Assembly: GCF_003253565.1 (NCBI RefSeq)
Contig: NZ_QKUF01000009.1
Span: 62,001-126,000, forward strand
Direction: 5' to 3'
DNA from: Thermosporothrix hazakensis
GTDB taxonomy: Bacteria; Chloroflexota; Ktedonobacteria; Ktedonobacterales; Ktedonobacteraceae
Length of the DNA: 64,000 nt
Positions within the stretch are counted from its first letter, which is position 1; every line of letters begins with the position of its first letter. The translations under genes and the position numbers were made by a program. The notes beneath the pieces were generated by a model. It ran no database searches and was not told the DNA's origin. It saw only the letters and a program-made list of their open reading frames with translations. Positions 17,007 to 25,764 of this stretch are shown here, one piece after another.

Positions 17007-17094
17007 AACACTCTATCTAAGTAAACGACCAGAAGGTGATTTTTTTCCGTCTTTTTTCGACTATATTCTAGCAAAATCCAGCAGGGGAAATATG

Positions 17095-17520
17095 CTAGGA
17101 GTGGCTTTCAACCAGCGTGTTTGACGGCTGTGCTGAACGCTGTAATAACCGTTTGGTCAACCAGATTTTCGCCTCGTCTTCTGTCTGACATGCCTGTGCG
17201 GGACAACCCATCAGAGTCTGTGAGCGCTTTACATAGTGCGATAAAGCGGTTGCTTCAACTGAGGGTGCATGCAGAGCGACCCCAACACAATAGCGCCCGA
17301 TTGCATCCCTTCGGTTTTGCTGCCATTGGCTTCCGAGTCGGGCGGCTTCCGGCTCGATCTGCTGATTGCTTCCATGATGTCGGATGAAAAGGCCAAACGG
17401 TTCCTTACGAGCAAGCCAGCGCTCCCAGGCCGCCATAGAAAGCTGTACATCTTTCAACGTTACAACGCCTTCACTCTCCATCATCACCAGCGGCCAGGAA
17501 CGTTCATCGAGACGAAACAT
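17095..17520 (-). CDS. Hypothetical protein, possibly STAS/SEC14-like
   Basis: A 141-residue soluble protein. The start is supported by AAGGAGT 11 bases upstream. The N-terminus MFRLDERSWPLVMMESEGVV, then LKDVQLSMAAWERWLARKEPFGLFI, resembles the opening strands and helix of small STAS-like proteins, in which a beta-alpha-beta unit begins with a residue pattern such as WPLV...EG.VT. That resemblance is weak and from memory. No catalytic motif is seen. It is monocistronic, convergent with the carbohydrate operon. Function unknown. Confidence 0.65.
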   Translation of the reverse strand: MFRLDERSWPLVMMESEGVVTLKDVQLSMAAWERWLARKEPFGLFIRHHGSNQQIEPEAARLGSQWQQNRRDAIGRYCVGVALHAPSVEATALSHYVKRSQTLMGCPAQACQTEDEAKIWLTKRLLQRSAQPSNTLVESHS

Positions 17521-18100
17521 GGTGCTGTACTCCTTTTTTGCTATACTGTGGATCTTCTCTCTATCTGTTCGGGTAGCACGGCCTGTAGAGCCGCGCCCCG
17601 CCTGAATTCATACGGAAGAGTTATTTCCGATCTCGCTACTAGGATATTATGTCGGTTCGCTCTATTTGTCAAGCCTGTTCCTGTGAAAAGGGCGTATATT
17701 ACGCGCCGCATTCAGAAATGAGAGCGTATTGTGACCGCCCATTCCCTTTCTCCGCAAATATCCATTTGATCTCTTCTGCTGCTGCTTTTTGAATGCGAGA
17801 TGTGAGAGCAGGCCGATGTATTCAGCAAGGCATTCCGGGAGAGCCGGGGCGCTCTCTTGAGCATGGCGAAGCGCCTTCTCTAAACCTGTTTTTGTCTATT
17901 GACGTCAGGGATCCGCGAATGAGCAGATTTCTATCGTTTGTATTTGATAGCGGCAGAAAGCTCTGCATGTGACGGAAGATCGGGCTTTTCTCGAAAAAGC
18001 TGCAATGTCCAGAGAAGTAGAAGTTGTGCTACCAGAGTGGAGCGTATTGAAGCTATACTGAAGTAAGAGCAACCTGGCATGTAGTACATGAGAGCGACTA
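17521..18100. other. Intergenic region, no gene seen
   Basis: It contains only short unconvincing frames on both strands and a small hairpin near 17849-17866 (GAGAGC / GCTCTC). It presumably holds the promoter for the minus-strand hypothetical gene (a weak TATAGC at its right edge). Confidence 0.5.
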
Positions 18101-18129
18101 TTGAAAAGAGAAAAAGTACATGGTATACT
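18101..18129 (+). promoter_or_regulatory. Promoter of the secreted protease gene
   Basis: TTGAAA (18101-18106), a 17-base spacer and TATACT (18124-18129) fit a sigma70-type promoter. The predicted transcript has a leader of about 245 nt before the protease ATG at 18383, unusually long. The leader shows no riboswitch I could name. Confidence 0.65.
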
Positions 18130-18382
18130 CTCTATGTCAATCGAAATATTCAAGCAAAATAAGAAAAGAGATCTGGCAAACAGCAGAAAGGGTAATGACT
18201 TTCTCGACGCGTCCATTGCAGTAAAGCTGTAGATGCTGCGTGGTATCCTGCATCCTGAAAAGAAGTAGCCCTGCTTAGAGGTATGTTGGTACGCGCTTGT
18301 CTGGCTTCTATACCGGGTGCAGGTGATCCATAGATAATCGTGTTGTATCGAAGCATAGTCATGAGAGAAAGGATTCTCCCAT

Positions 18383-19342
18383 ATGTCAGGAAAACCATTC
18401 CCCCGAGTATGGCGTCTGGCTCTCATCCCCTCGCTGATGGCGCTGCTCCTGTTGTTGCTTGCTTCAACTGTGACAAGCTCAGCTCAGGCGTCTGGCAGCG
18501 ATGTTTCCAGCAAAACGGTCACGCAGTCCTCGGAGTCTGCCGCGAACTACTGGACTGCTGAACGGATGCGGACAGCCCAGCCCAAGCAGGTGGTGGTGCG
18601 CGACTCGTTAACCCAGCCGCAAGCCCAGAAGAAGCCCAAGCCTCAGCCGCTGGCTGCAACGCCGGTCCCGACCTCTTCCTATTCGACCTTCCCCTATGCG
18701 ACAATAGGTAAAGTCTTCTTTACTGATAGTCGCACCAACACCAACTATGTCTGTTCTGGCACGGCGGTTCAGAGCAGCAATGGAAGCGTCGTTGATACCG
18801 CCGGTCACTGTGTTGCTGAAGAGGGCTCGGGCAATAATTACTACACCAACTGGATTTTCTGCCCGCAGTATCTTGACGGCTCCTGTCCGAAAGGAAAATG
18901 GACGGCCCGTCGGCTCTTCGCGCATAGCCGCTGGCTGAACAATGCTGACTTCGCTTATGATCTGGGTGAGGCCGTGATGAACACACTGAACGGCAGGACG
19001 CTGGTCGCCACGGTGGGTGGCGTGCAGTATGGCGCGAACCTGTCCCGCTCCCAGACATGGCATGCCCTCGGTTATCCTGCTGCTGCACCTTTTAACGGCA
19101 ACCGCATGTATGAGTGCGTGTCGACGAAGGTGGCAGACGATAGCGGCAGCCCGCAGCCTATCGGCATCTCGTGCAATATGACCGGTGGGTGTAGCGGCGG
19201 CGGCTGGTTAATTCAAGTGAATGGCACATGGTATGTGAACGGGCATAACGACTATGGTTACTCCAACCGTCCGGGTGTCCTGTTCTCGCCATACTATGGG
19301 TCGGCAGCCCAGAGCCTGTTCAATACAGCTCAGGCCGCATAA
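18383..19342 (+). CDS. Secreted trypsin-like serine protease
   Basis: A 319-residue exported protease. Signal peptide: basic start (KPFPRVWR), hydrophobic LIPSLMALLLLLLAS, Ala-rich cleavage region SSAQASG. A propeptide follows up to about residue 95. The catalytic triad is readable: His in VDTAGHCV (~138), Asp in NNADFAYDLG (~190) and Ser in GCSGGGWL (~275). The chymotrypsin/V8-like fold lacks the specific trypsin S1 features I can recognise, so specificity is open. GAAAGGA lies about 9 bases upstream. It is monocistronic. Confidence 0.9.
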   Translation: MSGKPFPRVWRLALIPSLMALLLLLLASTVTSSAQASGSDVSSKTVTQSSESAANYWTAERMRTAQPKQVVVRDSLTQPQAQKKPKPQPLAATPVPTSSYSTFPYATIGKVFFTDSRTNTNYVCSGTAVQSSNGSVVDTAGHCVAEEGSGNNYYTNWIFCPQYLDGSCPKGKWTARRLFAHSRWLNNADFAYDLGEAVMNTLNGRTLVATVGGVQYGANLSRSQTWHALGYPAAAPFNGNRMYECVSTKVADDSGSPQPIGISCNMTGGCSGGGWLIQVNGTWYVNGHNDYGYSNRPGVLFSPYYGSAAQSLFNTAQAA

Positions 19343-19420
19343 CAAGCAGCGCGTGCGCCCTCTGAGACAAGGGACTGTCTCAGTTACAATACATACCTGC
19401 CGAGCAGGGCAATATGTGGA

Positions 19421-19448
19421 GACGGCCAGACAAGGAGGTTTGGCCGTC
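19421..19448. terminator. Hairpin between convergent protease and LLM genes
   Basis: GACGGCCA (19421-19428) and TGGCCGTC (19441-19448) form an 8-bp stem, followed on the plus strand by TTCTCGTTG. A smaller stem TGAGACA / TGTCTCA (about 19364-19382) precedes it. Confidence 0.55.
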
Positions 19449-19457
19449 TTCTCGTTG

Positions 19458-20399
19458 TTAATCCCGTTGCAGAGCCTCTTGAGGCACAACACAGATGTAT
19501 TCTTTGACGCGGGGAATAACCTCGTTGATAAAGCAGCGGCATTGTTCGCGATAGTTGCCCGCGATCGGCCAGAAGATGAAGGAGTCAAGGGCAAGCTCGG
19601 TGTAAAAATGGGTGATCCATTCTGCCCATTCCTGTTCGGTGCCGACGATAAAGCCCGGCTGTTTGGCGTGAATGCGCTCTTTCGGCCCTACGATGACCCC
19701 GAGCAGGTTATAGAGCCGCCGAATGCTATTGATGTCTCGTCCGGCTTGCTGTGCGCTTTCGTCCAGCGTTTCCTGTATCTGTGGTACGCTTTTTGGCTCG
19801 ACCCAGTTATGTGAGATCATGAGCCCATCGGCCAGGCGCCCGATCAGCCTGAGCATGCGCGGTTTGATGCCGCCAACCCAGATGGGAAGCGGGCGCGTCG
19901 GGAATGGCCCCGGCTCGGCGTCACGGAGCGAGTAGAAGCGACCCTCAAAAGAAACTCGTTTCTGTGGCTCGCTGTACCAGAGGAGCTGGAAAATATGAAT
20001 TGCCTCTTCCAGCGCCTCCACAGCCTCACCAGGCGTGCGCTTTGGTCCTCCATAGGATGTGATGCCTTCCTGGAAAGCTCCGGCTCCGATGCCCGGTTCA
20101 AACCGTCCTTCAGTCAGGTGATCCAGTGTGGTAAATGATTTTGCCAGGATTGCTGGAGGACGCAGGGGCAGATTCGCGACATTGGTAATAAAGCGTACAT
20201 GGCGGGTTCGGGCTGCCAGATAGCTGACGAGCGTCCAGGTATCGAGAAACCGCCCGTTATAGGGATGATCCTGGATGCCGATAAAATCAAGCCGACGTTC
20301 GTCCGCAAGCTGTGCCAGATCAAACGCCAGATCAAGCGCCTTGAAGGCTGGATCAACATTGATGCCGAATTGCAGAGGAAGTGTGGCAGTACGGTACAT
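19458..20399 (-). CDS. LLM-class flavin-dependent oxidoreductase
   Basis: A 313-residue luciferase-like (F420- or FMN-dependent) oxidoreductase. Visible blocks: LQFGINVDPAF at the N-terminus, LPLRPPAILAKSFTTLDHLT near residue 80, then EGRFEPGIGAGAF, and RPLPIWVGGIKPRMLRLIGR near residue 175 followed by ADGLMIS. AAGGGAGT lies 7 bases before the ATG. The substrate cannot be predicted; actinobacterial homologues are often F420-dependent. It stands alone, divergent from the SDR gene. Confidence 0.9.
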   Translation of the reverse strand: MYRTATLPLQFGINVDPAFKALDLAFDLAQLADERRLDFIGIQDHPYNGRFLDTWTLVSYLAARTRHVRFITNVANLPLRPPAILAKSFTTLDHLTEGRFEPGIGAGAFQEGITSYGGPKRTPGEAVEALEEAIHIFQLLWYSEPQKRVSFEGRFYSLRDAEPGPFPTRPLPIWVGGIKPRMLRLIGRLADGLMISHNWVEPKSVPQIQETLDESAQQAGRDINSIRRLYNLLGVIVGPKERIHAKQPGFIVGTEQEWAEWITHFYTELALDSFIFWPIAGNYREQCRCFINEVIPRVKEYICVVPQEALQRD

Positions 20400-20608
20400 A
20401 TGGTGTACTCCCTTCTAGAAACCATCGCGGAAAATGCTCTTTCTTCAGTATAGAGTATGGATATAGAGTACACGTATGAAGGAGCGGGTGACCGTTTCAC
20501 CCGCGTGCGAGCGCTACAGGGATGAGCGAGAACGTGTTGCTATGTTCTACAATTGATCTAGCAGGGGAGTGAGAAGCCATCTCCTGGATACTTGCTATGG
20601 AGGTAGAT

Positions 20609-21292
20609 ATGAGAACCGTGATTATTACTGGAATCTCTGGCGGTCTGGGGAAAGCGCTGTTTGATCGCCTGGCACAGGAGCAGGATGTGCGTCTTCTGGG
20701 GATCGGGCGGCATTTCTTGCCCGATCAGGTTCAACGGGCAACGCTCTGGCAGCACGATCTGAGCCGGGTCGAGGATGTGCCAAAGCGGGAGGCGTTTGCT
20801 TGTTTCTTGCTCGAACATCCCTGCGATGAGGTCGTATTTCTGCATAATGCTGGCATGGTCGAGCCGCTTGGTCCCGTCGGGCAACTGGACAGCGCTCAGA
20901 TGGTTTCGGCGGTGCACCTGAACCTGCTTGCGCCCATGCTGCTGACGAACGAGTTTCTCGCGGCTGTGAGTGGGCTGGACGTGCGCGTGAAGCTGCTCTT
21001 TATCTCGTCTGGTGCGGCAAAGCGGGTGATTGAGGGCTGGTCGGTCTATTGTGCCACGAAAGCGGGCGGCGAGCAGTTTTTTGATGTGCTGGCTGCGCAA
21101 TATAAGCAGGATGAGCGCTATCTGATTGCCAGCGTGAACCCGGGCGTGATGGATACGAACATGCAGCGGGTCATTCGCAGCGGGGTTGATTTCCCCGAGA
21201 AGGAGCGCTATGTGCGACTGAAGGAGGAAGGGCAGCTACCCGCGCCCGATGCGGTTGCAGAGCGGATTGTGCAAGAGTACGGACTTGTGTAG
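20609..21292 (+). CDS. Short-chain dehydrogenase/reductase (SDR)
   Basis: A 227-residue SDR. TGISGGLGKAL at residue ~6 is the TGxxxGxG cofactor loop, VVFLHNAGMVEPLG is the NAG segment, LLFISSGAAKRVIEGWSVY has the catalytic Ser, and YCATK is the catalytic YxxxK. The NPGVMDTNMQ segment resembles the benzil reductase/sepiapterin reductase-like group. Start ATG 20609 is favoured by GGAGG 6 bases upstream; ATG 20597 is an in-frame alternative. Monocistronic; substrate unknown. Confidence 0.9.
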   Translation: MRTVIITGISGGLGKALFDRLAQEQDVRLLGIGRHFLPDQVQRATLWQHDLSRVEDVPKREAFACFLLEHPCDEVVFLHNAGMVEPLGPVGQLDSAQMVSAVHLNLLAPMLLTNEFLAAVSGLDVRVKLLFISSGAAKRVIEGWSVYCATKAGGEQFFDVLAAQYKQDERYLIASVNPGVMDTNMQRVIRSGVDFPEKERYVRLKEEGQLPAPDAVAERIVQEYGLV

Positions 21293-21297
21293 GGGGT

Positions 21298-21323
21298 GCT
21301 GCCTGGAACTTCTCCCAGGCAGC
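21298..21323 (+). terminator. Hairpin after the SDR gene
   Basis: GCTGCCTGG (21298-21306) and CCAGGCAGC (21315-21323) form a perfect 9-bp stem just past the stop codon. No U-run follows, so it may be a mRNA-end stabiliser rather than a full terminator. Confidence 0.6.
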
Positions 21324-21736
21324 GAATCCGTTACATGGGAGCACCTCCTGTCACGTAAGCTAGTTGAGCGCTTGTGAGGTAGGTTTTCCTTTAGTCTACA
21401 CAAGAAATGTGTACATTCCATTGAAAAAGTGTCTGGTATTTGTAAACAAACTGTCAAAAACCGGGAAATACTGTCGTTTCGTGCATATATCTGAGCTTTT
21501 TAGGGCGTCTCGCTGTTGAAGCGCATGGGAAGCGGGGGCGCCAATTGCTACGCGAACTCCGACGCTCGGAACGACATCTTCCATTTCTGTTCTCTCTCAA
21601 GTATAACATGTTTTTGCACTTGTAGGGAATGCATTTTGCCCCCGGTTTCTTGCTTGTCTGCTGTATTGTGATACAAATGTTAGCGATGAGATTTGCCCCC
21701 GTATTCCTTGACAGAGAAGGCATATTCGTCAACAAT
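21324..21736 (+). promoter_or_regulatory. Intergenic region with a candidate promoter
   Basis: Only short, unconvincing frames occur here, including a 62-codon minus-strand frame (21396-21584) that I do not call. TTGACA (21708-21713), 17 bases and AACAAT (21731-21736) form a plausible promoter for the acetyltransferase that follows. Confidence 0.45.
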
Positions 21737-21783
21737 ATTATAGACCTTTCGTTCTGTTAGTTGCTTTCTGATGGTTGAACTCT

Positions 21784-22290
21784 ATGACAGATCCAACGAT
21801 TCGGGCTCGGCTTGCCTCGACTGCTGAAATAAACGAGCAAGAGGCCGTCCAGCTTGTGAACTTGATTAATGCCGCGTATGGCCTGCACCGTGATATTTTC
21901 CGCGAGGATCGCCTTGATGATGTGTCGCACCTGTATGAAGAGCTCTCTGAGCATCCTGAGAACCGTGTCCTGCTGCTCTACGAGGGGGATGAGCTGATTG
22001 CAACGGTAATGGTACGCCCGGAAGCGGAGGCGTTGTATATCGGGCTGTTTGCCGTTGCGCTGTCACGGCAGGGGCAGGGGCTTGGCAGTACCGTTCTACG
22101 AATGGTTGAGCAGGTAGCGCGTAAGCAAGGCCTGTCGCGGCTTCGCCTGCATGCGGTTCGGGAGATCGGGAATGTAATGTTTTACGAGCGGCGTGGCTTT
22201 CGCGTGATCGCTGAAAAGCAGCGTGCCGCCGGGGATTGGGGTTCGGTTGCGCCTTTTATTTCCGCTGAAATGATCAAAGAGCTACAATAA
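21784..22290 (+). CDS. GNAT family N-acetyltransferase
   Basis: A 168-residue single-domain acetyltransferase. The acetyl-CoA block VALSRQGQGLGSTVLRMVEQ (about residues 90-109) carries the Q/RxxGxG/A loop, and IGNVMFYERRGFRVIAEK is the C-terminal motif with FYE..GF. ATG 21784 is preferred to the TTG at 21775, although no strong SD precedes either. Resembles general small-molecule GNAT proteins; the substrate is unknown. Confidence 0.88.
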   Translation: MTDPTIRARLASTAEINEQEAVQLVNLINAAYGLHRDIFREDRLDDVSHLYEELSEHPENRVLLLYEGDELIATVMVRPEAEALYIGLFAVALSRQGQGLGSTVLRMVEQVARKQGLSRLRLHAVREIGNVMFYERRGFRVIAEKQRAAGDWGSVAPFISAEMIKELQ

Positions 22291-22391
22291 TGAACACTGA
22301 AGCGGCGCAAGCAACCACGCCGCTTCTCCTCTATCGAAGAAAGATTCCTCTTTTCTAAAAGCGTACGACGCAGTGATAGGTGCGGATGTAT

Positions 22392-23177
22392 CTATGTGTG
22401 CCAGCGCGTCTGTCGCAACAGAGAGCGATACTGACTCGGGGAGATGCCGACCGTCATCTTGAATTGGCGTGAGAATGCACTATGGTCGGTGTAGCCACAG
22501 GAATACGCGATTTCTACGATGCTCATGTTGCTCTTGAGAAGCTGTGTCGCGGCTTGTAGCCGGGTCTTGATAATAAGCTGCTTGGGGGTCAGATCGAAGA
22601 TGCGCTGCATATAGCGCTCAAACTGAGCGACGGAGAGGTGTGCTATCTGTGCAAGCTGTTCGATCTTGAGCGGTTGCTGATAGTGATTCTGAATGTAGGT
22701 CACAACGTCGGCGACGCGTTGATAGACGGGGTGTCCTTTGTCTGGCATGCGCAGATCCCGGGAGATGCCTGTGAGGCCGACAATATGCCCCTGATGGTCG
22801 AAAAGCGGTATTTTATAGGTCAGACACCAACCCGGCGCACGACTGAGGTAAAGATGCAACTCAAGCTGATTCTGGATGACCTGCCCGCTTCTGATGACGT
22901 GTTGATCCTGTGCGACGTAGCAAGCGCCTAACTCTGGCGGGAAGACCTCAAGCGGCGTGCGCCCCACAATCTCGCTTTTCTGGCGGCAGCCACAGCGCCG
23001 CATCAGCGTCTCATTGACTATTCTATAACGTCCTCCGGCATCTTTCACAAAGAAGACGACATCATCGAGCTGATCGAAAAGAGCTTCGGCAAAGAACGGT
23101 GTTGCCAATGCCTGAGCAAGCTGCTGAAGCTCAATCTCCGAACGGATGGGAGGAAGGGGTGTTGAAAGCTGGTGCAT
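22392..23177 (-). CDS. PAS-AraC family transcriptional regulator
   Basis: A 261-residue regulator. An N-terminal PAS domain (LFDQLDDVVFFVKDAGGRYR to GLTGISRDLR, residues ~30-150) is followed by a C-terminal AraC double HTH (QQPLKIEQLAQIAHLSVAQF; NMSIVEIAYSCGYTDHSAFS; PSQYR). ATG 23177 is chosen because AAAGGAGGAG lies 4-5 bases upstream. It is divergent from the hydroxyproline catabolic operon, where Pseudomonas also uses an AraC-type activator (LhpR). Sensing of hydroxyproline or an intermediate is an inference; the PAS domain differs from the usual AraC ligand domain. Confidence 0.9.
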   Translation of the reverse strand: MHQLSTPLPPIRSEIELQQLAQALATPFFAEALFDQLDDVVFFVKDAGGRYRIVNETLMRRCGCRQKSEIVGRTPLEVFPPELGACYVAQDQHVIRSGQVIQNQLELHLYLSRAPGWCLTYKIPLFDHQGHIVGLTGISRDLRMPDKGHPVYQRVADVVTYIQNHYQQPLKIEQLAQIAHLSVAQFERYMQRIFDLTPKQLIIKTRLQAATQLLKSNMSIVEIAYSCGYTDHSAFSRQFKMTVGISPSQYRSLLRQTRWHT

Positions 23178-23476
23178 CGCTCCTCCTTTTGCAGGATCAC
23201 ACAGCGGATCAGACGATCTTTCTTCCATATTACGCAAAAGAATGCATAAAAGCAAGAGCGCGGTTGGGAGCTGGAAGACACACAGAGGCCAGTGGAGCCA
23301 TGCAGGAAAATGGCAGGAGTGCGGCATTTCCGGGGTCAAGAAGAGGGGCAGGTTTGTCGGAAAGTTGTGCAGAAATCGTCATGAATTCTGTGGCAATTCC
23401 ACAAGACAGCCGCCATTTCAGGAAGTATGATAGAGCAAAGAACATTCTGCTCGATTTTCGGGGAAAAGAGGGTACC
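23178..23476. promoter_or_regulatory. Divergent control region of the hydroxyproline operon
   Basis: A 300-base region between the AraC-type gene and the epimerase. AGAGCA (23432-23437) and TGCTC (23448-23452) form a short inverted repeat just downstream of TATGAT (23426-23431), a possible -10 without a good -35, as expected for an activator-dependent promoter. A long in-frame extension of the epimerase through this region is not considered coding. Confidence 0.4.
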
Positions 23477-24427
23477 GTGCGAAACATTGTGATTGTTGAT
23501 TCGCACACAGGAGGCGAGCCGACGCGTGTTGTCCTTGAGGGCGCTCCTGATCTCGGTTCGGGAAGCCTTGCCGAGCGGCTGCACCTCTTGCGTGAGCGCT
23601 ATGACTGGTTTCGGACGGCGATTGTTTCGGAACCACGCGCCTCTGAAGCAATGGTTGGGGCGCTGCTCTGCGAGCCTACGGACCCGGATTGTGTGACCGG
23701 GGTTATCTATTTTGATAATGCGACCTATCTGGGCATGTGCGGGCATGGCACGATTGGTCTTGTCGCGACACTGGCCTATCTTGGCCGTATCGGGCCGGGC
23801 AGGCATCGAATTGAGACGCCGGTGGGGATCGTCACCGCCGAGTTGCACGCCGACGGGCGGGTGTCCGTATACAATGTTCCCGCGTATCGGCATGCCGAGA
23901 ACGTGCGGCTTGTCGTCGAGGGCTACGGACAGGTCAGCGGTGAGATTGCCTGGGGCGGAAACTGGTTCTTTCTGTGTGAGGATCACGGGCAGGACTTGCG
24001 CTTCGAGCGGCTTGAGGTGCTGACTGACTGTTGCTGGCGTATTCGTGAGGCGCTGGTGCGCGAGGGCCTGACCGGGGCGAACGGTGCGGAGATCGACCAT
24101 ATTATTCTCTATGCGCCGGGCACGCATGGGGCGCACAGCAAGAACTTTGTGCTCTGTCCGGGCAAGGAGTATGATCGCTCGCCATGCGGGACCGGAACAA
24201 GCGCGAAACTGGCCTGCCTGGCGGCTGCGGGCAGACTTCAACCGGGCGAGGTCTGGGTACAGGAGAGCATCATAGGCAGCCGTTTTGAGGCGACCTATAC
24301 GCCTGCTGCGGATGGTCAGATTCTTCCCTGTATTACTGGTTCTGCCTCTATTATGCTGGAAGGGAAGCTGATCTTCGAGGAGCGCGATCCCTTCCGTTGG
24401 GGAATCGGACATGCGCAGAACCTTTGA
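23477..24427 (+). CDS. Proline racemase family, probable 4-hydroxyproline 2-epimerase
   Basis: A 316-residue cofactor-independent epimerase starting at GTG 23477 (RNIVIVDSHTGGEPTRVV is the family N-terminus). Both active-site cysteines are present: YLGMCGHGTIG (~residue 88) and DRSPCGTGTSAK (~235). This excludes the Thr-containing trans-3-hydroxyproline dehydratase subgroup. It converts trans-4-hydroxy-L-proline to cis-4-hydroxy-D-proline, the first catabolic step; a true proline racemase is a less likely alternative given the neighbours. It is the first gene of a tight operon and overlaps the next gene by 17 bases. Confidence 0.9.
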   Translation: MRNIVIVDSHTGGEPTRVVLEGAPDLGSGSLAERLHLLRERYDWFRTAIVSEPRASEAMVGALLCEPTDPDCVTGVIYFDNATYLGMCGHGTIGLVATLAYLGRIGPGRHRIETPVGIVTAELHADGRVSVYNVPAYRHAENVRLVVEGYGQVSGEIAWGGNWFFLCEDHGQDLRFERLEVLTDCCWRIREALVREGLTGANGAEIDHIILYAPGTHGAHSKNFVLCPGKEYDRSPCGTGTSAKLACLAAAGRLQPGEVWVQESIIGSRFEATYTPAADGQILPCITGSASIMLEGKLIFEERDPFRWGIGHAQNL

Positions 24428-25571
24428 TGTGTTGATCGTCGGTGCCGGGATTGTGGGCGCGGCCTGTGCTCTGGAACTGGCCTCTGCCGGGCTTTCGGTC
24501 GGAGTGATCGAGTGCGACACGGTGGGAAGCGGCGCGACCGCTGCGGGCATGGGACACCTTGTCGTGATGGATGACAGTGAGGCGCAGTTACAGCTCACGC
24601 GCTATTCTCAAACGCTCTGGGAAGAACTGGTGCGGCCTGATCCGAGGCCGCACGAGTACACTCGATGTGGGACGATCTGGGTCGCGGAAGATGCCTCGGA
24701 GATGCAGGCGGTGCATAAGAAGTATGAGCTGTACCGGACGCATGGGATTCCGTGTGAGGTGCTGGATGAGCGGCAGCTTGCTGAGTTGGAGCCGAATGTG
24801 CGTCCTGGTCTGGCTGGCGGCTTGCTGGTACCGGAAGATAGCGCCGTCTATCCACCTCGAAGCGCGGCACTGCTGCTTCAACGGGCGCTGGATCTGGGTG
24901 CAGAGCTGATTCATGCACGTGTCCTGAAGCTGTTGCCACAGGGAGTCTATCTGAATACGAGTATTTCTGTCTTTGCGGAACGATTGGTGATCGCGAATGG
25001 AGCGCGGGTTATTGAGCTGCTTCCCGAGGTGCCGGTTGAGCCGAAAAAAGGGCATCTCGTGATTACTGATCGTTATCCCGGATATGTGCGCCATCAGCTT
25101 GTTGAGTTTGGGTATATCAAAAATGCCCATGCAACACATGGGGACTCTGTTTCCTTTAATGTTCAGCCAAGACCGACCGGGCAACTGTTGATAGGCTCCT
25201 CGCGTCAGCCTGGCGTGGCAACTCGCGAGGTTGAGCATGCAATGGTGAGCAGGATGCTTGAGCAGGCATTGCGCTATCTGCCGGGGCTCGGGGAGCTGCA
25301 TTGTGTGCGTACCTGGGTCGGGTTTCGTGCTGCCAGCCCGGACGGGTTGCCGTTGATTGGCCCGCATCCCTCGCGGCCCGGGGTCTGGCTGGCGACCGGT
25401 CACGAGGGTCTGGGAGTCACGACCTCGCTGGCAACGGCCCGCCTGCTGGCGGCACAGCTTCTACAGCGAGAACCGGAAATACCAGTAGAACCATATTTAC
25501 CGTCGCGTTTCTTGCAGGAGAGAGGGCATGGTGCATCTAACCGTGAACGGGCGCGTCGTGAGCGTGCCTGA
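24411..25571 (+). CDS. FAD-dependent amine oxidoreductase, D-hydroxyproline dehydrogenase subunit
   Basis: A 386-residue DAO-fold flavoprotein. The dinucleotide-binding motif VLIVGAGIVGAACALELASA is at residue ~5, and the C-terminal FAD segment GLPLIGPHPSRPGVWLATGH is followed by GLGVTTSLATARLL. It overlaps both neighbours (17 bases upstream, 44 downstream). With the small [2Fe-2S] protein and the pyridine-nucleotide-type flavoprotein it matches the heteromeric D-hydroxyproline dehydrogenase of pseudomonads, which oxidises cis-4-hydroxy-D-proline to pyrroline-4-hydroxy-2-carboxylate. Subunit assignment follows from gene order and family. Confidence 0.88.
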   Translation: MRRTFDVLIVGAGIVGAACALELASAGLSVGVIECDTVGSGATAAGMGHLVVMDDSEAQLQLTRYSQTLWEELVRPDPRPHEYTRCGTIWVAEDASEMQAVHKKYELYRTHGIPCEVLDERQLAELEPNVRPGLAGGLLVPEDSAVYPPRSAALLLQRALDLGAELIHARVLKLLPQGVYLNTSISVFAERLVIANGARVIELLPEVPVEPKKGHLVITDRYPGYVRHQLVEFGYIKNAHATHGDSVSFNVQPRPTGQLLIGSSRQPGVATREVEHAMVSRMLEQALRYLPGLGELHCVRTWVGFRAASPDGLPLIGPHPSRPGVWLATGHEGLGVTTSLATARLLAAQLLQREPEIPVEPYLPSRFLQERGHGASNRERARRERA

Positions 25572-25764
25572 AGGAAGCATGGTAGCGGCTGCGCTGATGG
25601 TTGCCGAAGTCGGCGCGTTTCGACATTCGGTGCAGGGAGACGTCAGAGCGCCGCTCTGTGGCATGGGGATCTGTTTTGAGTGTCGTGTCACGATCAATGG
25701 TCAGGCGCATTGCCTGAGCTGCCAGACGGTCTGTGAAGACGGAATGGAAGTGGTCACGACATGA
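25528..25764 (+). CDS. [2Fe-2S] ferredoxin-like dehydrogenase subunit
   Basis: A 78-residue protein of the (2Fe-2S)-binding Fer2_4 family. The cluster ligands are readable as CGMGICFEC (~residues 43-51) plus a Cys in HCLSCQTVC further on. It starts inside the 3' end of the preceding flavoprotein gene and overlaps the next ATG by 4 bases, so the three are translationally coupled. It should pass electrons between the two flavoprotein subunits of the amino-acid dehydrogenase, as in the HcnA/OoxA-like subunit of related complexes. Confidence 0.9.
   Translation: MVHLTVNGRVVSVPEGSMVAAALMVAEVGAFRHSVQGDVRAPLCGMGICFECRVTINGQAHCLSCQTVCEDGMEVVTT

Noticed and set aside
18150..18260. GGCAAAC...GAAAG in the protease leader recalls the start of a GEMM-I (c-di-GMP) riboswitch
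   Set aside because: The required GGGACGCAAAGCC block and the tetraloop receptor helix are absent; the match is superficial.
21396..21584. 62-codon minus-strand ORF between the SDR and GNAT genes
   Set aside because: It has only a weak SD and no recognisable sequence character; coding support is too poor.
23336..24598. 420-codon minus-strand frame opposite the epimerase gene
   Set aside because: A shadow frame: the plus-strand product carries both catalytic cysteines and a complete fold.
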